Part shown: positions 26,405 through 36,330 of the stretch, piece by piece | Position numbering within the stretch: position 1 is the first letter of the stretch | Layout of the letters: every line of letters begins with the position of its first letter | Source of the DNA: Candidatus Kapaibacterium sp. | Lineage (GTDB): Bacteria > Bacteroidota > Ignavibacteria > Kapaibacteriales > UBA7675 | Reading direction: 5' to 3' | NCBI GenBank assembly: GCA_028284775.1 | Contig: JANQRB010000115.1 | Location: forward strand, 19,374 to 83,373 | DNA: 64,000 bases | The notes under the pieces: generated by a model | The model's database searches: none | The model's input: only the letters and a program-made list of their open reading frames with translations | What the model was told of the DNA's origin: nothing | Position numbers and translations under genes: made by a program

Positions 26405-26842
26405 GGATTTCGAAATAGTCGTTTGGAGAACAATGCACTGCGCAACTGCAACAAAGCTTTTCTGCACTGTAAACCACAAAGTCACCCGAAAAGCGGTAAA
26501 CGTATTAAATAATGAAATAATTATATCTTGTTTCGGAATAATACACTAAACTCATAATTTCAGCGTTTGATGCCCGGACGTTTTGTTGCGCGAGATGGAA
26601 CTTGCGACAAATGTTCTGTGTTTAGGGGCGATTCGGGGCAATACAACCATACACTTCATCTTCTGGCCGGCGCGTCAGTAGAGCACTTTCACTCCATATA
26701 CCATTGATACAGCAGTAATGCGGCGATTGATTTATTTTCTTCCTGACAAACTATCAAGCTCGACTGCCTGATGTAGTTTTTTCGGAAGAACATAAATCTG
26801 ACGACTGTTTAGTTTATTCACTTCGTTACAGGTAGGCATTGT
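26405..26842. other. divergent intergenic region between two secreted-protein genes
   Basis: 438 bp, relatively AT-rich between 26500 and 26540. It must hold promoters for both neighbours, but no box is convincing. AGGTAGG precedes the ATG at 26843. Confidence 0.5.
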
Positions 26843-29530
26843 ATGAAAAGAGTATACTTGATAATGGGGGCATTCTGTTTGATGGCCGCTACGACGATGT
26901 ACGGCCAGTCGGATGTCGATTACCTCGTGTCGGGAGATCCGCTCGAATTTTCCGAACTCGGCAATGCTGTCGATGATCTGGACAATCCGATGGATCTCGA
27001 TTTTAATCGCGACGAGGGTCGTGAAAACGAACTATGGGTCCTGAACGGCGGCGAGATCGGCGGTACAACGGTTATTTTCTATGATCCGGGTACCAGCGAC
27101 CAGAATACGCTCTTTCTGCGTGATGGCAATGCCCGCCACTTTATGGCAAACTCCTCTGCGATTTCTTTCAGTGACAACGAAACCTTTGGCACCGCGCAAA
27201 ACGTTCTGGATGCCAATTTTCAGGGCGGCTCCTTTACCGGTCCCAGCCTGTGGTCGACCGACCTGGACATTTATGCGCAAAATCACGGTCGCAATGGCAG
27301 TCACCTGGACATGTTGCACGGCAGTCCTTACTGCTCGGGCATTGAAGCGGAAACAGATAATATCTATTGGGTTTTTGACGGCGGCAACGGTCATATCTGT
27401 CGTTACGACTTCGTCGAGCCGCACGTTCCGGGCGGAGAAGATCACTCAGACGGCAAAGTCTGGCGGTATATGGAAGTGGCTGTGGAGCGCAGCATGGACG
27501 TCCCCAGTCACCTCGTCCGCGATCGCAGCACGGATTGGCTGTACATAGTTGATGCCGGAAATGCGCGCATTCTGCGAATGAACGTCAATTCCGGTACGCC
27601 GGCTGTAGACCTGCAGTTAATCAACGAACCGCTTGCCGAACACAAACGCGTAGACGGCGTTGAGTGGGAAGTCTATATCAGCAGCGGTCTCGAGGCGCCC
27701 ACAGGCATTGAAGTTGCCGACGGCCGTCTCCTGGTCAGCGACAACGCCAACGGCCAGATCGTCGTATACGATATCACTGGTGAAAGCGCTGTTGAGCTCG
27801 GCCGCCTCGAAACCAACGCCGAGAGTATTATGGGCATTAAGGTAGGAACGGACAATAACCTGTATTATGTCGATAACGGCGCGCGGACCCTGGTGCGTGT
27901 CGGTCCTCAGCGTGCGGGCAGTCTCGTTGCCGAGTCCGAAATAACCGGAGTGCCCGATGGCGGAACCCAGGTCAATTTCGATTTCACGAATAATTCCAGT
28001 GAAGCGCTGGACTTGAGTGTCCGTGCCGAACTGTCCGACCGCGCCCCGGAAGCCTGGGAACTCAGCGTCGACGGTGTGACTGTTGCCGCAAACTCGACCG
28101 TTACAATTCCCGTTACGATTTCGCCGGGCGACGAACTCGGTATCGGCGATGTCACCTTGTTCGCATGGGTGGAAGGTCGGCCGGAATTGGGCGATTACTT
28201 TGACCGGTCTACCGTAATCAGCGCGGGAATCGAGAGCATACATATCAATGATAACTCCGGCAATTGGTCGATTTCGCAGATTCTGCGCAATCGCAACTTC
28301 CGTTTCCTGGAGCTGACACCGGGCGACTTTGCCGGAATCTCCGATATGTTCAACAATCTGAAGACAATGGTCTGGAACTGCGGACCTAACGGTCAGATCG
28401 AGCCGAGCGAAGCTACTTTAATCAAGTCGCTGCTGAACGATGGCACCAACATTGCCCTTATCGGCGATGTGGCGATGATCACGCTCGGCGAGGCACAGTT
28501 CCCTAACTTCGATCCTCAGCTGCTCGGACAGTTCGGGCTAAGCTATGGCGGCCGTCTTGAAGGCCCCTCTTTCGGCTTCGATCCTAATACTTTTCCGCGG
28601 ATCACGTTGAATGGCGTCGTCGGCGATCCGATATCCGGTGAATTGATGAATGTCGTCGGTCAGATTACCCGCACGACGCAGACTGCCGGTATCCCCTCGT
28701 CGCGATTGAACCCGCAAAACGGCGGTTTCGGTTTCCTGCATCATAATAATACAGCGACGGACAATGTCGCCGTCCGTTACGAGACCGACACCTACCGTGC
28801 TGTTGCAATGAGTATCAACCCGGTTAACCTGAGTAACAATACTCAGCGCAACAATCTGGTACAGAATATCATCGATTGGTTGAACGGCACTATTGGCAGC
28901 GGCACGCCCCAAATCTCATTTAACACACAGCAGGTAAATTACGGCGTCGTCGGTGTTGGCTCGACCAGCCGCGAGTCCGTTGTCGTCAGCAATACCGGTG
29001 ATGGACCGCTGCAGATCTCCAATATTTCGATCAGCGGCGGCCAGAACACCTTCCGTACGACGGCCGGTGAAAATGTGCCGATCCTCGTCCCGGCCGGAAG
29101 CTCGACCGAAATCGAGGTCGACTTTACACCGACTTCGGACCAGGAATTCAGTGCCCTGATGACGATTCGTTCGAACTCGGATAACAGCACGCAGAATGAT
29201 GTCATCGAGCTGAACGGTAATGGAACGGTCGCTTCGGTAGCGCCGGCGGACAAAGGCTCCAACGATGCTCTCGCGCTTGACATCAACCCCAACCCGATTG
29301 CCGGACAGGCACTTGTCAGCTATGCCGTGAAAGGCAGCTCGCAGAAGCAAGTGAAGCTGAGTCTGATCAATTCCCTTGGTCAGGAAGTAAGCGTCCTGCA
29401 AAACACAATGTTGGCGCCGGGCGAGTACAGCCTGACAATCGAGGGATCGGCATTACCTGCGGGCAGCTATTACGCGCTGCTTCGCACAGATGATGCGGCT
29501 GTGTATCTGCCGGTCGTTTTGCTGAAGTAA
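26843..29530 (+). CDS. secreted propeller protein with choice-of-anchor D and T9SS domains
   Basis: An 895-residue secreted protein. Signal peptide MKRVYLIMGAFCLMAATTMYG after AGGTAGG. The first 350 residues repeat NHL-like strands (WLYIVDAGNARILRMN, LLVSDNANGQIVVYD, LYYVDNGARTLVRV), so a beta-propeller is likely. Residues about 360-460 form a beta-sandwich (VNFDFTNNSSEALDLSVRAE). About 470-680 is an alpha/beta region with ALIGDVAMITLGEAQFP. About 690-795 matches the choice-of-anchor D/ASPM-HYDIN type (VNYGVVGVGSTSRESVVVSN). The final 85 residues (LDINPNPIAGQALVSYAVKG, AGSYYALLR) are a type IX sorting-like domain. A strong terminator follows at 29567. Confidence 0.85.
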   Translation: MKRVYLIMGAFCLMAATTMYGQSDVDYLVSGDPLEFSELGNAVDDLDNPMDLDFNRDEGRENELWVLNGGEIGGTTVIFYDPGTSDQNTLFLRDGNARHFMANSSAISFSDNETFGTAQNVLDANFQGGSFTGPSLWSTDLDIYAQNHGRNGSHLDMLHGSPYCSGIEAETDNIYWVFDGGNGHICRYDFVEPHVPGGEDHSDGKVWRYMEVAVERSMDVPSHLVRDRSTDWLYIVDAGNARILRMNVNSGTPAVDLQLINEPLAEHKRVDGVEWEVYISSGLEAPTGIEVADGRLLVSDNANGQIVVYDITGESAVELGRLETNAESIMGIKVGTDNNLYYVDNGARTLVRVGPQRAGSLVAESEITGVPDGGTQVNFDFTNNSSEALDLSVRAELSDRAPEAWELSVDGVTVAANSTVTIPVTISPGDELGIGDVTLFAWVEGRPELGDYFDRSTVISAGIESIHINDNSGNWSISQILRNRNFRFLELTPGDFAGISDMFNNLKTMVWNCGPNGQIEPSEATLIKSLLNDGTNIALIGDVAMITLGEAQFPNFDPQLLGQFGLSYGGRLEGPSFGFDPNTFPRITLNGVVGDPISGELMNVVGQITRTTQTAGIPSSRLNPQNGGFGFLHHNNTATDNVAVRYETDTYRAVAMSINPVNLSNNTQRNNLVQNIIDWLNGTIGSGTPQISFNTQQVNYGVVGVGSTSRESVVVSNTGDGPLQISNISISGGQNTFRTTAGENVPILVPAGSSTEIEVDFTPTSDQEFSALMTIRSNSDNSTQNDVIELNGNGTVASVAPADKGSNDALALDINPNPIAGQALVSYAVKGSSQKQVKLSLINSLGQEVSVLQNTMLAPGEYSLTIEGSALPAGSYYALLRTDDAAVYLPVVLLK

Positions 29531-29566
29531 TTTTCCGGTCCATAATAAGCCGGATCGAGAATTAGA

Positions 29567-29601
29567 AACCCGAATCTGCTCCCGCAGGTTCGGGTTTTTT
29601 T
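29567..29601 (+). terminator. intrinsic terminator
   Basis: Arms AACCCGAATCTGC and GCAGGTTCGGGTT form 13 bp with one T-G wobble around a TCCC loop, followed by a run of seven T. It lies 36 bp after the stop of the gene ending at 29530. Confidence 0.9.
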
Positions 29602-29760
29602 ATGGCTGAAATTAGCGTCGCTTAGTAGTTAGGAGCATCAGCTTTCGGTCGCGGCGGCGATACAATCAATCCCGCTTGCTATAGTCGAGGCAGCTAAGCG
29701 GAATTGGAAGTCTTCTCAGTCCAATAGCTACTGGAGAGACATTCGTGTTTCAATGTTTGA

Positions 29761-32010
29761 CTAGCGCTCGACCAGAAACACTCCCTGCACGGCAGTCCCG
29801 TCGGCGCTGATCCGGCATAGGTAAGCGCCGGCTGCCAAATGTACCAGGGAGATGCGGCCTGAGCCCGCAAGATTCCGACGATCGACAGGCCGACCAAAGA
29901 GATCGTAGATTACGAGTACCGAAGGTTTTGTCGGCGGGCGTTGAAAATCGATGCGCAGCGCGTCCGGCTCGAAAGCCACTGCGACACCGGGGGGAGCCAT
30001 ATCCGGCATCATGCTGTGAAGCTCGACACCGCACTGCGAGTTTCCGCCAAATGTTCGCGGCAGTACCAGTGCGCCAAGGCTCAGAGTCCGGGTATTGTCA
30101 CAGGGATCGAGCGCCAACATGCGATCCCGATGCGCACCCAGTTCCAGACTGGATCGGCAGACCGGGATTCGGATACTGTCGCCGGCAGGAATGCGTACCG
30201 CCTGCTGCGAGGGCGGTACCGAAAGGTGGACATTGACTTCCATAAAGGCGCGCAGCTCCTGAGCGAAGCGACCGTAGTTGTGCAGCGTGACGGTGTCGCA
30301 GCGCAATTGTCCCTGATAGACGGAATCGCGCCAGCCTGCATCGTCGATCTGCAGCGTAAATCCAGGGCTAAAAGCGCTGTCCGAACGGCTGAAACCGGCT
30401 CGGTCATGCACCGTGAAGTAGAGAGCGCCGTCGGCAAAAGGATCTTCCAGCTGAACCGGAATATCGAGTGCCAGGACACCCTCCTCAAAGTCAGGCACTT
30501 CATAGCTGAGATTGACGGCCGAATCGATGACAACGCTTTGAATACCCGAATCGAAGTCCTCGTTTTCAAAAAGGTGCAGGCGAGCTTCATTGCAGCGCCC
30601 GCTGCTTAGCGCGCCCGGCGGATTGTTATCCAGCAGAACTTCCAGCAATCGTTCGGTTTTCATCCCGGCGGGGTAACCGTAGCTGTTGGCAAATCCATAG
30701 CCGTAGGAAAGCAGGCCAAAAGCTTCGTCGGCCCGGATTCGATGTTCGCCCTGTGACAGAGGGACCGCCGCCCACAGGTAATCGCTGTCCTCCACTGCCT
30801 GAAAAAGATCGGGGTCAACAATGTCGCCATCCAGTTCGAGGCTCGGCAGCGCCGCCGCGGGAATGACAACATTGATCCAGTGTCGGTCAAAGCCGGCGAA
30901 TGCGGCGCTGATGAAAGTATAGGAGTTCAAATACTGCATCTCGGAGGGGACAAAGGCCATAAAAGGGTCGCCGGGCCGCAGGGTGGCATTGGTGCTGGCG
31001 GTCGGCTCATACTGGGCGCAGAGGATGGGTTTGTCGGCTGCGACACGCAGTGCTTCGTCGAAGTAAATCTCCACTAATTCAGAAGCGTTCAGTACATGCG
31101 TGCCGCCGGCGAATGAAACCGTAGTATTGTCGAAGGGAGCTACGATTCGGGCCAGCGTTTGCAGGCCGGGTTCCGGCGAGCGATGCGGACTCAATATTGC
31201 CGAGGCGCCGAGAATCGCAACAGCCGGCGTCTGCTCGATCAAAAAATCCGTACTGCCGTTTGAGGCGGGTATACTTGCCCGTTCGTGCGAAGAGAATACG
31301 GCGATCTTTTTGTCAGCTGTAATGATCGTGCCGGTGGCGTCGTACCAGTCGAGGGTGCTCATGCTCAATTGTCGTGTCTCACCGCGATCGATGCTGAATT
31401 CAAAGGCTTCCCGGCCGGCCGCATCGCGGCCAAGAAGCGGCGCCGAGGGAAAGACCCGTACGCGCGTGTTGTCCTCAACGCCCGCAACTGCGAAGGTCGA
31501 ATAGCGATTGCCGGGCGCGCCGATAACGCCCAGGGGAATGTCATTGGGATATGAGCTGATTATGTAAGCGGTGTCCAGCGACGAGAGCGGATAACAGAGA
31601 AAAGCGTCGGAAGTGAATGTTTTGGTCGAAATGCCGTAGACCACAACGTTGCGATCCGAACGCACGGCGATGCCTTTGATCTCGTTCTGTTCATAGGACG
31701 CCAACTCGAGACTGGCGTCGATTGGCATTAGCAGGGTGGAGCTGCCCTGGACGCTGAAGGGACGGGAAACGGCTTTTCCGTTTTCAACATAATCGACCGA
31801 TCCGCTGCAGAGACTGCCGTCAGCAGATGCGAAATACAGGATCAGCGGATCGGCGCCTGAAGAACCGCCGCCGGCCCGATCATTTTGCGGAAAGCAGACA
31901 ATAAACTCCCTTCCCGCTGATGAAGGCTCACTTTGTCCCGACAGATTTGGCGGAACAACAAGTAGTGTCAGGACGAGTGATAGAGCAATGCGCGTATTGA
32001 TCCGTGCCAT
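29761..32010 (-). CDS. secreted IgGFc-binding-like protein with T9SS sorting domain
   Basis: A 749-residue secreted protein with signal peptide MARINTRIALSLVLTLLVVPPNLSG. Residues about 30-460 follow the IgGFc-binding N-terminal pattern: GREFIVCFPQN, VVYGISTKTFTSDAFLCYPL, IISSYPND, VAGVEDNTRVRVFPS and LSYGYGFANSYGYPAGMK. The next 200 residues are a cysteine-containing beta region. The last 80 (AFEPDALRIDFQRPP, LVIYDLFGRPV, AAGAYLCRIS) are a type IX sorting-like domain. The domain name comes from human proteins, and antibody binding should not be assumed. Surface adhesion is plausible. Confidence 0.8.
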   Translation of the reverse strand: MARINTRIALSLVLTLLVVPPNLSGQSEPSSAGREFIVCFPQNDRAGGGSSGADPLILYFASADGSLCSGSVDYVENGKAVSRPFSVQGSSTLLMPIDASLELASYEQNEIKGIAVRSDRNVVVYGISTKTFTSDAFLCYPLSSLDTAYIISSYPNDIPLGVIGAPGNRYSTFAVAGVEDNTRVRVFPSAPLLGRDAAGREAFEFSIDRGETRQLSMSTLDWYDATGTIITADKKIAVFSSHERASIPASNGSTDFLIEQTPAVAILGASAILSPHRSPEPGLQTLARIVAPFDNTTVSFAGGTHVLNASELVEIYFDEALRVAADKPILCAQYEPTASTNATLRPGDPFMAFVPSEMQYLNSYTFISAAFAGFDRHWINVVIPAAALPSLELDGDIVDPDLFQAVEDSDYLWAAVPLSQGEHRIRADEAFGLLSYGYGFANSYGYPAGMKTERLLEVLLDNNPPGALSSGRCNEARLHLFENEDFDSGIQSVVIDSAVNLSYEVPDFEEGVLALDIPVQLEDPFADGALYFTVHDRAGFSRSDSAFSPGFTLQIDDAGWRDSVYQGQLRCDTVTLHNYGRFAQELRAFMEVNVHLSVPPSQQAVRIPAGDSIRIPVCRSSLELGAHRDRMLALDPCDNTRTLSLGALVLPRTFGGNSQCGVELHSMMPDMAPPGVAVAFEPDALRIDFQRPPTKPSVLVIYDLFGRPVDRRNLAGSGRISLVHLAAGAYLCRISADGTAVQGVFLVER

Positions 32011-32347
32011 AATCCTTCGAAGATGTAAGCAGTTAGCCCGTTTGCGGTTACGGGCGCGGTCTCTGTTGTGTCAAGCAAGCGGAACAAAACGGAGCACCGC
32101 CGAACGGCGCTTTTGCAATCGACGCCGCGTAGTTTAGTGAAATAATGACTTGGCTGCAATCCTATTCGCTGAACCGGTCAGCATAGACAAAGGGCTTGCA
32201 ATCGAAACTGGGTTATTTTGCCTGTTGTGGAATTCAGGTCCGGCAGAGTTCACTTTTCTGAGAAATTGCTACCGTACACAGGAAATTCTTTGTAATATTG
32301 ATTAGGCAAGTAGCGTTTGTGAGTACGTCCTTTTATTTTTTTTTCTC
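32011..32347. other. divergent intergenic region upstream of the kinase gene
   Basis: 337 bp. The only element I can support is the promoter candidate at 32289-32319. Confidence 0.5.
32289..32319 (+). promoter_or_regulatory. Bacteroidota-type promoter candidate for the kinase gene
   Basis: TTTG at 32289-32292 and TAGCGTTTG at 32311-32319 are 18 nt apart. The downstream box has one extra base relative to TAnnTTTG. The predicted start lies about 20 nt before the ATG at 32348. Confidence 0.35.
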
Positions 32348-33541
32348 ATGCAGAACACCAGCAATCTATCTGCTGCGGCACCGGTGAATGATGCCTTGGT
32401 TTTGATTGTCGACGACAATAAAGTGAACATTGCAATTATTCAACGTATGCTGAAGCGCAAAGGCTATCGGGTGGCCACGGCTTATACCGGCAAAGAGGCA
32501 CTCGCACAGGTTGCCGAAGAAAAACCCGATGTAATCCTTCTCGACGTCATGATGCCTGTTATGGACGGTTTTGAAACCTGTCGCGTACTGAAAAGCCAGG
32601 AAGATACCAGCGATATTCCGATAATCTTTCTCAGCGCTCTGGATGACACCGAGAGTAAAGTAAAGGGCTTTGACGTCGGTGGCGTGGATTACATAACGAA
32701 GCCCTTTCACGAGCCGGAAGTTATGGCGCGCGTGAACGTCCAGGTACGTATGCGTTTACTCGAACAAGAGCAATTGCGCAACATCGATGCCTTGAAAGAG
32801 CTGAATGAAGAAAAAGACAAAATGATGCAGATCGTTTCACACGATCTTCGTTCTCCTTTGGGCGGAATCAAAGGGCTGGCGGAAATTTTGCGTGATGGTG
32901 AAGAAGCGCAGGACGCGCAAACCGTTCGCGAGTTTTCAACCATGATGTGTACCTCGGTTGAATCGCTGATTGGTCTTGTAAACGACTTACTTGACCTTGC
33001 TAAAATTGAGTCGGGCGCAATGTCGCTTAACCTAAGTGAATTTGAGCTGCGAGAGCTGGCGCTGTCCTGCGTGGAATCACTCCAGATGATTGCTCTCAGT
33101 AAGGGTGTCAATATCGTGATGGAATTTGGCGACGCCGACATAGTTATCCGTGGTGACCGTCCTAAACTGATGCAGGTACTTAACAACTTGCTTTCGAATG
33201 CCGTTAAATTCACGCCTCAGGGGCAGAGCGTGTATTTCACCATCAAGGAGCGCGGCGATGAAATTGAAGTAGTCCTGCGCGACACAGGTATAGGCATCCC
33301 CTCGGAATTGCTTCCGCACCTGTTTGAAAAGTTCGGTCGGCACCAGCGACCGGGCACGAACGGCGAGAAAGGCACTGGCCTGGGAATGCCGATCGTCAAG
33401 CGATTCGTGAAGTTGCATGGAGGTTCAATTGACGTACATAGTGTCGAACAGGAAGGCAGCACATTTACGATCTCGGTGCCGCGTACAGCCCGCAGTGTAG
33501 AAGATTCAGGCGAATTGTCGCCTACAGCGCTGGAAATTTAG
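32348..33541 (+). CDS. REC-histidine kinase (hybrid without sensor domain)
   Basis: A 397-residue soluble signalling protein. Residues about 17-135 are a receiver domain with DD (22-23), the phosphoacceptor D66 (VILLDVMMP), and K118 (TKPF). A short coiled coil leads to the HisKA helix with H165 (SHDLRSPL). The ATPase domain has the N box (NNLLSNAVKFTP), DTGIGIP, LFEKFGR and GTGLGMPIVKRF. There is no membrane segment and no PAS or GAF domain, so input must come through phosphorylation of the receiver or a partner. No response regulator is adjacent. The convergent neighbour is sixA, a phosphohistidine phosphatase, which fits a phosphorelay but does not prove a link. Confidence 0.9.
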   Translation: MQNTSNLSAAAPVNDALVLIVDDNKVNIAIIQRMLKRKGYRVATAYTGKEALAQVAEEKPDVILLDVMMPVMDGFETCRVLKSQEDTSDIPIIFLSALDDTESKVKGFDVGGVDYITKPFHEPEVMARVNVQVRMRLLEQEQLRNIDALKELNEEKDKMMQIVSHDLRSPLGGIKGLAEILRDGEEAQDAQTVREFSTMMCTSVESLIGLVNDLLDLAKIESGAMSLNLSEFELRELALSCVESLQMIALSKGVNIVMEFGDADIVIRGDRPKLMQVLNNLLSNAVKFTPQGQSVYFTIKERGDEIEVVLRDTGIGIPSELLPHLFEKFGRHQRPGTNGEKGTGLGMPIVKRFVKLHGGSIDVHSVEQEGSTFTISVPRTARSVEDSGELSPTALEI

Positions 33542-33568
33542 CCAGAGAGCGGCGAATTCAAGACCCTG

Positions 33569-34075
33569 TTAGCCGTTGCCCGAATGAGATTGGCCATCAA
33601 AACATGCGGGCGTCACAAACCAATCGAGGATGCCGGCGGGTTGACGAGAGCGTTGGAGCTGGATTTTGCAAAATGCACCCGGCGGATACTGCAGGCGCAT
33701 CCCCCCGTTAGAACAGAGAGCGACGGCCGCCAGACTGACCAGAGGGTTGTGACTGATCATAATAAGTGAATCAACATCAGCCATTTCTTCGATGATATCG
33801 AAGAGCAGGCGAAAGTTGCTGTGCGGCGTGAGACGTTCATCAGTTTCGATGACATCGGCCATTCCGAAGGCTGTGGCAACAATCTTCGCTGTCTGTTGCG
33901 CCCGTAGATAAGGACTGGCGATAATTCGTCCAGGCTTCGGTTCACTGGAGGCCAGCCAGGTCGCAGCGCGATGCAGAGAATCCCTGCCGTATCGTGTGAG
34001 ATTGCGGGCTGCATCGCGACCGGCGATGCTCTGCGCTTCCGCCTCGCCGTGACGTACCAGGATAAGATGATTCAC
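33569..34075 (-). CDS. sixA: SixA-like phosphohistidine phosphatase
   Basis: A 168-residue histidine phosphatase. The catalytic RHG is at residues 8-10 (H9). The other conserved parts are IASPYLRAQQTA for the second arginine, and MISHNPLVS for the second histidine. In Escherichia coli SixA removes phosphate from phosphohistidine in the phosphotransfer domain of a phosphorelay protein. The gene begins 2 bp after the PASTA gene on the same strand, so they are likely cotranscribed. It ends 27 bp from the convergent histidine-kinase gene. Confidence 0.85.
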   Translation of the reverse strand: MNHLILVRHGEAEAQSIAGRDAARNLTRYGRDSLHRAATWLASSEPKPGRIIASPYLRAQQTAKIVATAFGMADVIETDERLTPHSNFRLLFDIIEEMADVDSLIMISHNPLVSLAAVALCSNGGMRLQYPPGAFCKIQLQRSRQPAGILDWFVTPACFDGQSHSGNG

Positions 34076-34077
34076 AG

Positions 34078-34932
34078 TTAATAGTTCTCAGAAACGTTTA
34101 TAGCTGCGCCCGGCTCCACCTGTTCGCCCGCCATTGGAAACTGGTCGATTATCGTACCCTTAACAAAGGTTTCATCGGAGCTTTGACTCTTGAAGCCCAG
34201 TTCCAGTCCCGCCTCCTTTAGAATCTGGGCTGCCTCGGCAAGCGTTCTGCCTGTCAGGTCCGGAACCGTGACGTAGAAAATTTCAGGACCAAGGCTTACA
34301 ACAACATTTACGCTTTCGTTATAGCGCATCGCGGAATTCGCTGCTTTACTCTGTACAAACACCTGGTTGGTCGGAAATCCTTGATTGTGTTCATAACGAA
34401 CTTCATCCAACAGCAGTCCGCGCTCAAGAAGTTTTATGCGGGCATCGCGCAAGAGCAATCCGCGCAGTTCCGGCATTGTTATATACTCCTGACCCCGACT
34501 CGCGACCAAATAGATTCGTCGTCCGCTTTTGACCTCGCTATTGCTGTGCGGCAGTTGACTCACAATATGTCCGGCTTCGACTTCTTCATGGTAATGTGTT
34601 TGCGCGATGATAGGATTGAGCCCTTCGTGGCGCAATACGCTGACTGCCCGGGACGAATCCAGTTGCACTACGTCTGGCACCCGAACGATTTCGTCGGCGC
34701 CGACCACGAGCGGCATAATGATTTTGTCAGTCACAAGTCCCAATGCAGCGATCCCCAGGACAAGCGCCAGCATCCAGATCAGATAGGTCTTGTTTTCTTC
34801 CCGATTTTCCCTACGGACCATCGCTTTGTCTTTGCGTTCGATCTCCGCTAAAAATTCTTCCGTTTTCGTCCTGGCTTCTTGCATACCTTCGTATCGCGGT
34901 TCAGTGAAGTCTAGAAGACGACGAATATACAA
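34078..34932 (-). CDS. membrane-anchored protein with three PASTA domains
   Basis: A 284-residue protein with a basic, helical cytoplasmic N-terminus, one transmembrane helix (LIWMLALVLGIAALGLV, about 50-70) and three PASTA domains in the periplasm (about 82-145, 147-213, 218-284; VRVPDVVQLDSSRAVSVL, ITMPELRGLLLRDARIKL and VTVPDLTGRTLAEAAQIL). PASTA domains bind peptidoglycan fragments or beta-lactams in Ser/Thr kinases and penicillin-binding proteins. Here no kinase or transpeptidase domain is attached, as is common for Bacteroidota. The listed start is TTG; the ATG at 34884 would remove 16 residues and is equally possible. Confidence 0.8.
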   Translation of the reverse strand: MYIRRLLDFTEPRYEGMQEARTKTEEFLAEIERKDKAMVRRENREENKTYLIWMLALVLGIAALGLVTDKIIMPLVVGADEIVRVPDVVQLDSSRAVSVLRHEGLNPIIAQTHYHEEVEAGHIVSQLPHSNSEVKSGRRIYLVASRGQEYITMPELRGLLLRDARIKLLERGLLLDEVRYEHNQGFPTNQVFVQSKAANSAMRYNESVNVVVSLGPEIFYVTVPDLTGRTLAEAAQILKEAGLELGFKSQSSDETFVKGTIIDQFPMAGEQVEPGAAINVSENY

Positions 34933-35170
34933 CTTTATGTGCCTTCGGGGAACTTTTGTCGGTCCCGGTAGAGGATCCGTCTTCGGGTGATAGCGAGCCG
35001 TAGTGCAGGACAGTGGCGGACAAAGCGGCGAAAAGTATGCGCGGCAGACAAGAAAGCCCTTGGCATATCGTTTACACCTGCTGGTCTCCAGGCACAGTTG
35101 CGGCGAATGCCCTAAAGGGCACTAACTGGATTTATCCGACTGTCGAGTGATTAATTATCAACGAGGAAAC

Positions 35171-36199
35171 GTGAGCGACAATTCGAATCTTAAGATGCAG
35201 GATAACATACCGGCTCTCAGCGCGGCCTGGCCCGAATGTTTAAAGCTCCTGAAAGCAGCTCAGAAGGTCATGATTACAACTCATGTCAATGCCGACGGCG
35301 ACGCCATCGGATCGCAATTGGGTCTCTATCACCTGCTGCGGCAAATGGGCAAATTCGTGACCATGGTGAATCCTTCGCCGGTACCGCCGAATTTGTTGTT
35401 TCTGAATGGCAGCGAAAAGATCGAGAGTGTTCACGAAAAGTATTCTTTCGATGATTTGGGGCTTGTCGATACGATTGTAGTGCTCGACGTCAATACACCG
35501 AAGCGCCTGCCGGGGCTGGAGCAGTTTATCCTGAAGTCCGCTGCAACCAAGATTGTCATAGATCATCACTTGCATCCGCAAGCCTTTGCCGATCTCTATG
35601 TCATGAATAGCGAAGCATGCGCCGTAGGCTTTATGTTACACGAGCTGGTTGTTCGGGCAGGCTCATCGTATTGGAACGCCGACCTCGCGATGGCACTCTA
35701 TGTGGCGATCATGACCGACACCGGGAATTTTCGTTTCCCGCGCACGAATGCCGATGTCCACCGCGCCGTTGCGACATTACTCGAAGCGGGCGCCGATCCG
35801 GTCGTCGCCTACGAACAAGTCTACAACCAGGGCAGCATCGCGCGTCTGAGGCTTTTGGGACAGGCTCTGGCCGGCATCGAATTGTTTCACAATGGGCAAC
35901 TGGCTGTCATGCAGATCACTCAAGCGATGCTGGGGCACAAGGCGCCGGAGCCGGGCAGCACGGAAGGTTTTGTTGAGCAGCTGCTGGCAATTGAGGGCGT
36001 ACGGATGGGAGCGCTGTTAATCGAGACAGGGCAGGAAGTCAAGATATCGCTGCGTAGTAAGGGTAAGGTGCCCGTCAACATGATCGCGGATCAACTCGGC
36101 GGCGGCGGGCATGGCAACGCGGCGGGCGCGCGCGTTCAGGATACGAATAGTTCGGCCGTCGCCCGGTTGATTGTCGACAAAGCTGCTACCTGCCTTTGA
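35171..36199 (+). CDS. nrnA: DHH-family oligoribonuclease/pAp-phosphatase
   Basis: A 342-residue DHH/DHHA1 phosphoesterase of the NrnA type, which degrades nanoRNA and often pAp. The metal sites are visible: ITTHVNADGDAIGS, VVLDVN, VIDHHLHP, IMTDTGNFRFP. The DHHA1 part ends with the glycine-rich GGGGHGNAAGA. The length is typical. The GTG at 35171 follows AGGA at good spacing and gives VSDNSNLK. An earlier GTG at 35147 and an ATG at 35195 are alternatives. The gene stands alone and diverges from the PASTA/sixA pair. Confidence 0.9.
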   Translation: MSDNSNLKMQDNIPALSAAWPECLKLLKAAQKVMITTHVNADGDAIGSQLGLYHLLRQMGKFVTMVNPSPVPPNLLFLNGSEKIESVHEKYSFDDLGLVDTIVVLDVNTPKRLPGLEQFILKSAATKIVIDHHLHPQAFADLYVMNSEACAVGFMLHELVVRAGSSYWNADLAMALYVAIMTDTGNFRFPRTNADVHRAVATLLEAGADPVVAYEQVYNQGSIARLRLLGQALAGIELFHNGQLAVMQITQAMLGHKAPEPGSTEGFVEQLLAIEGVRMGALLIETGQEVKISLRSKGKVPVNMIADQLGGGGHGNAAGARVQDTNSSAVARLIVDKAATCL

Positions 36200-36330
36200 A
36201 TTCCTAGGGTTCACACTGTTTGTCGTTTGTACCCTTCTCAGAAGGAACTGGTCGGATTCTATCTTGCGGGATCCACAGAGGCGCGACGCCGATGTACCGG
36301 CACCGCGCCCCGAATCTGGCTAGGATGCCG

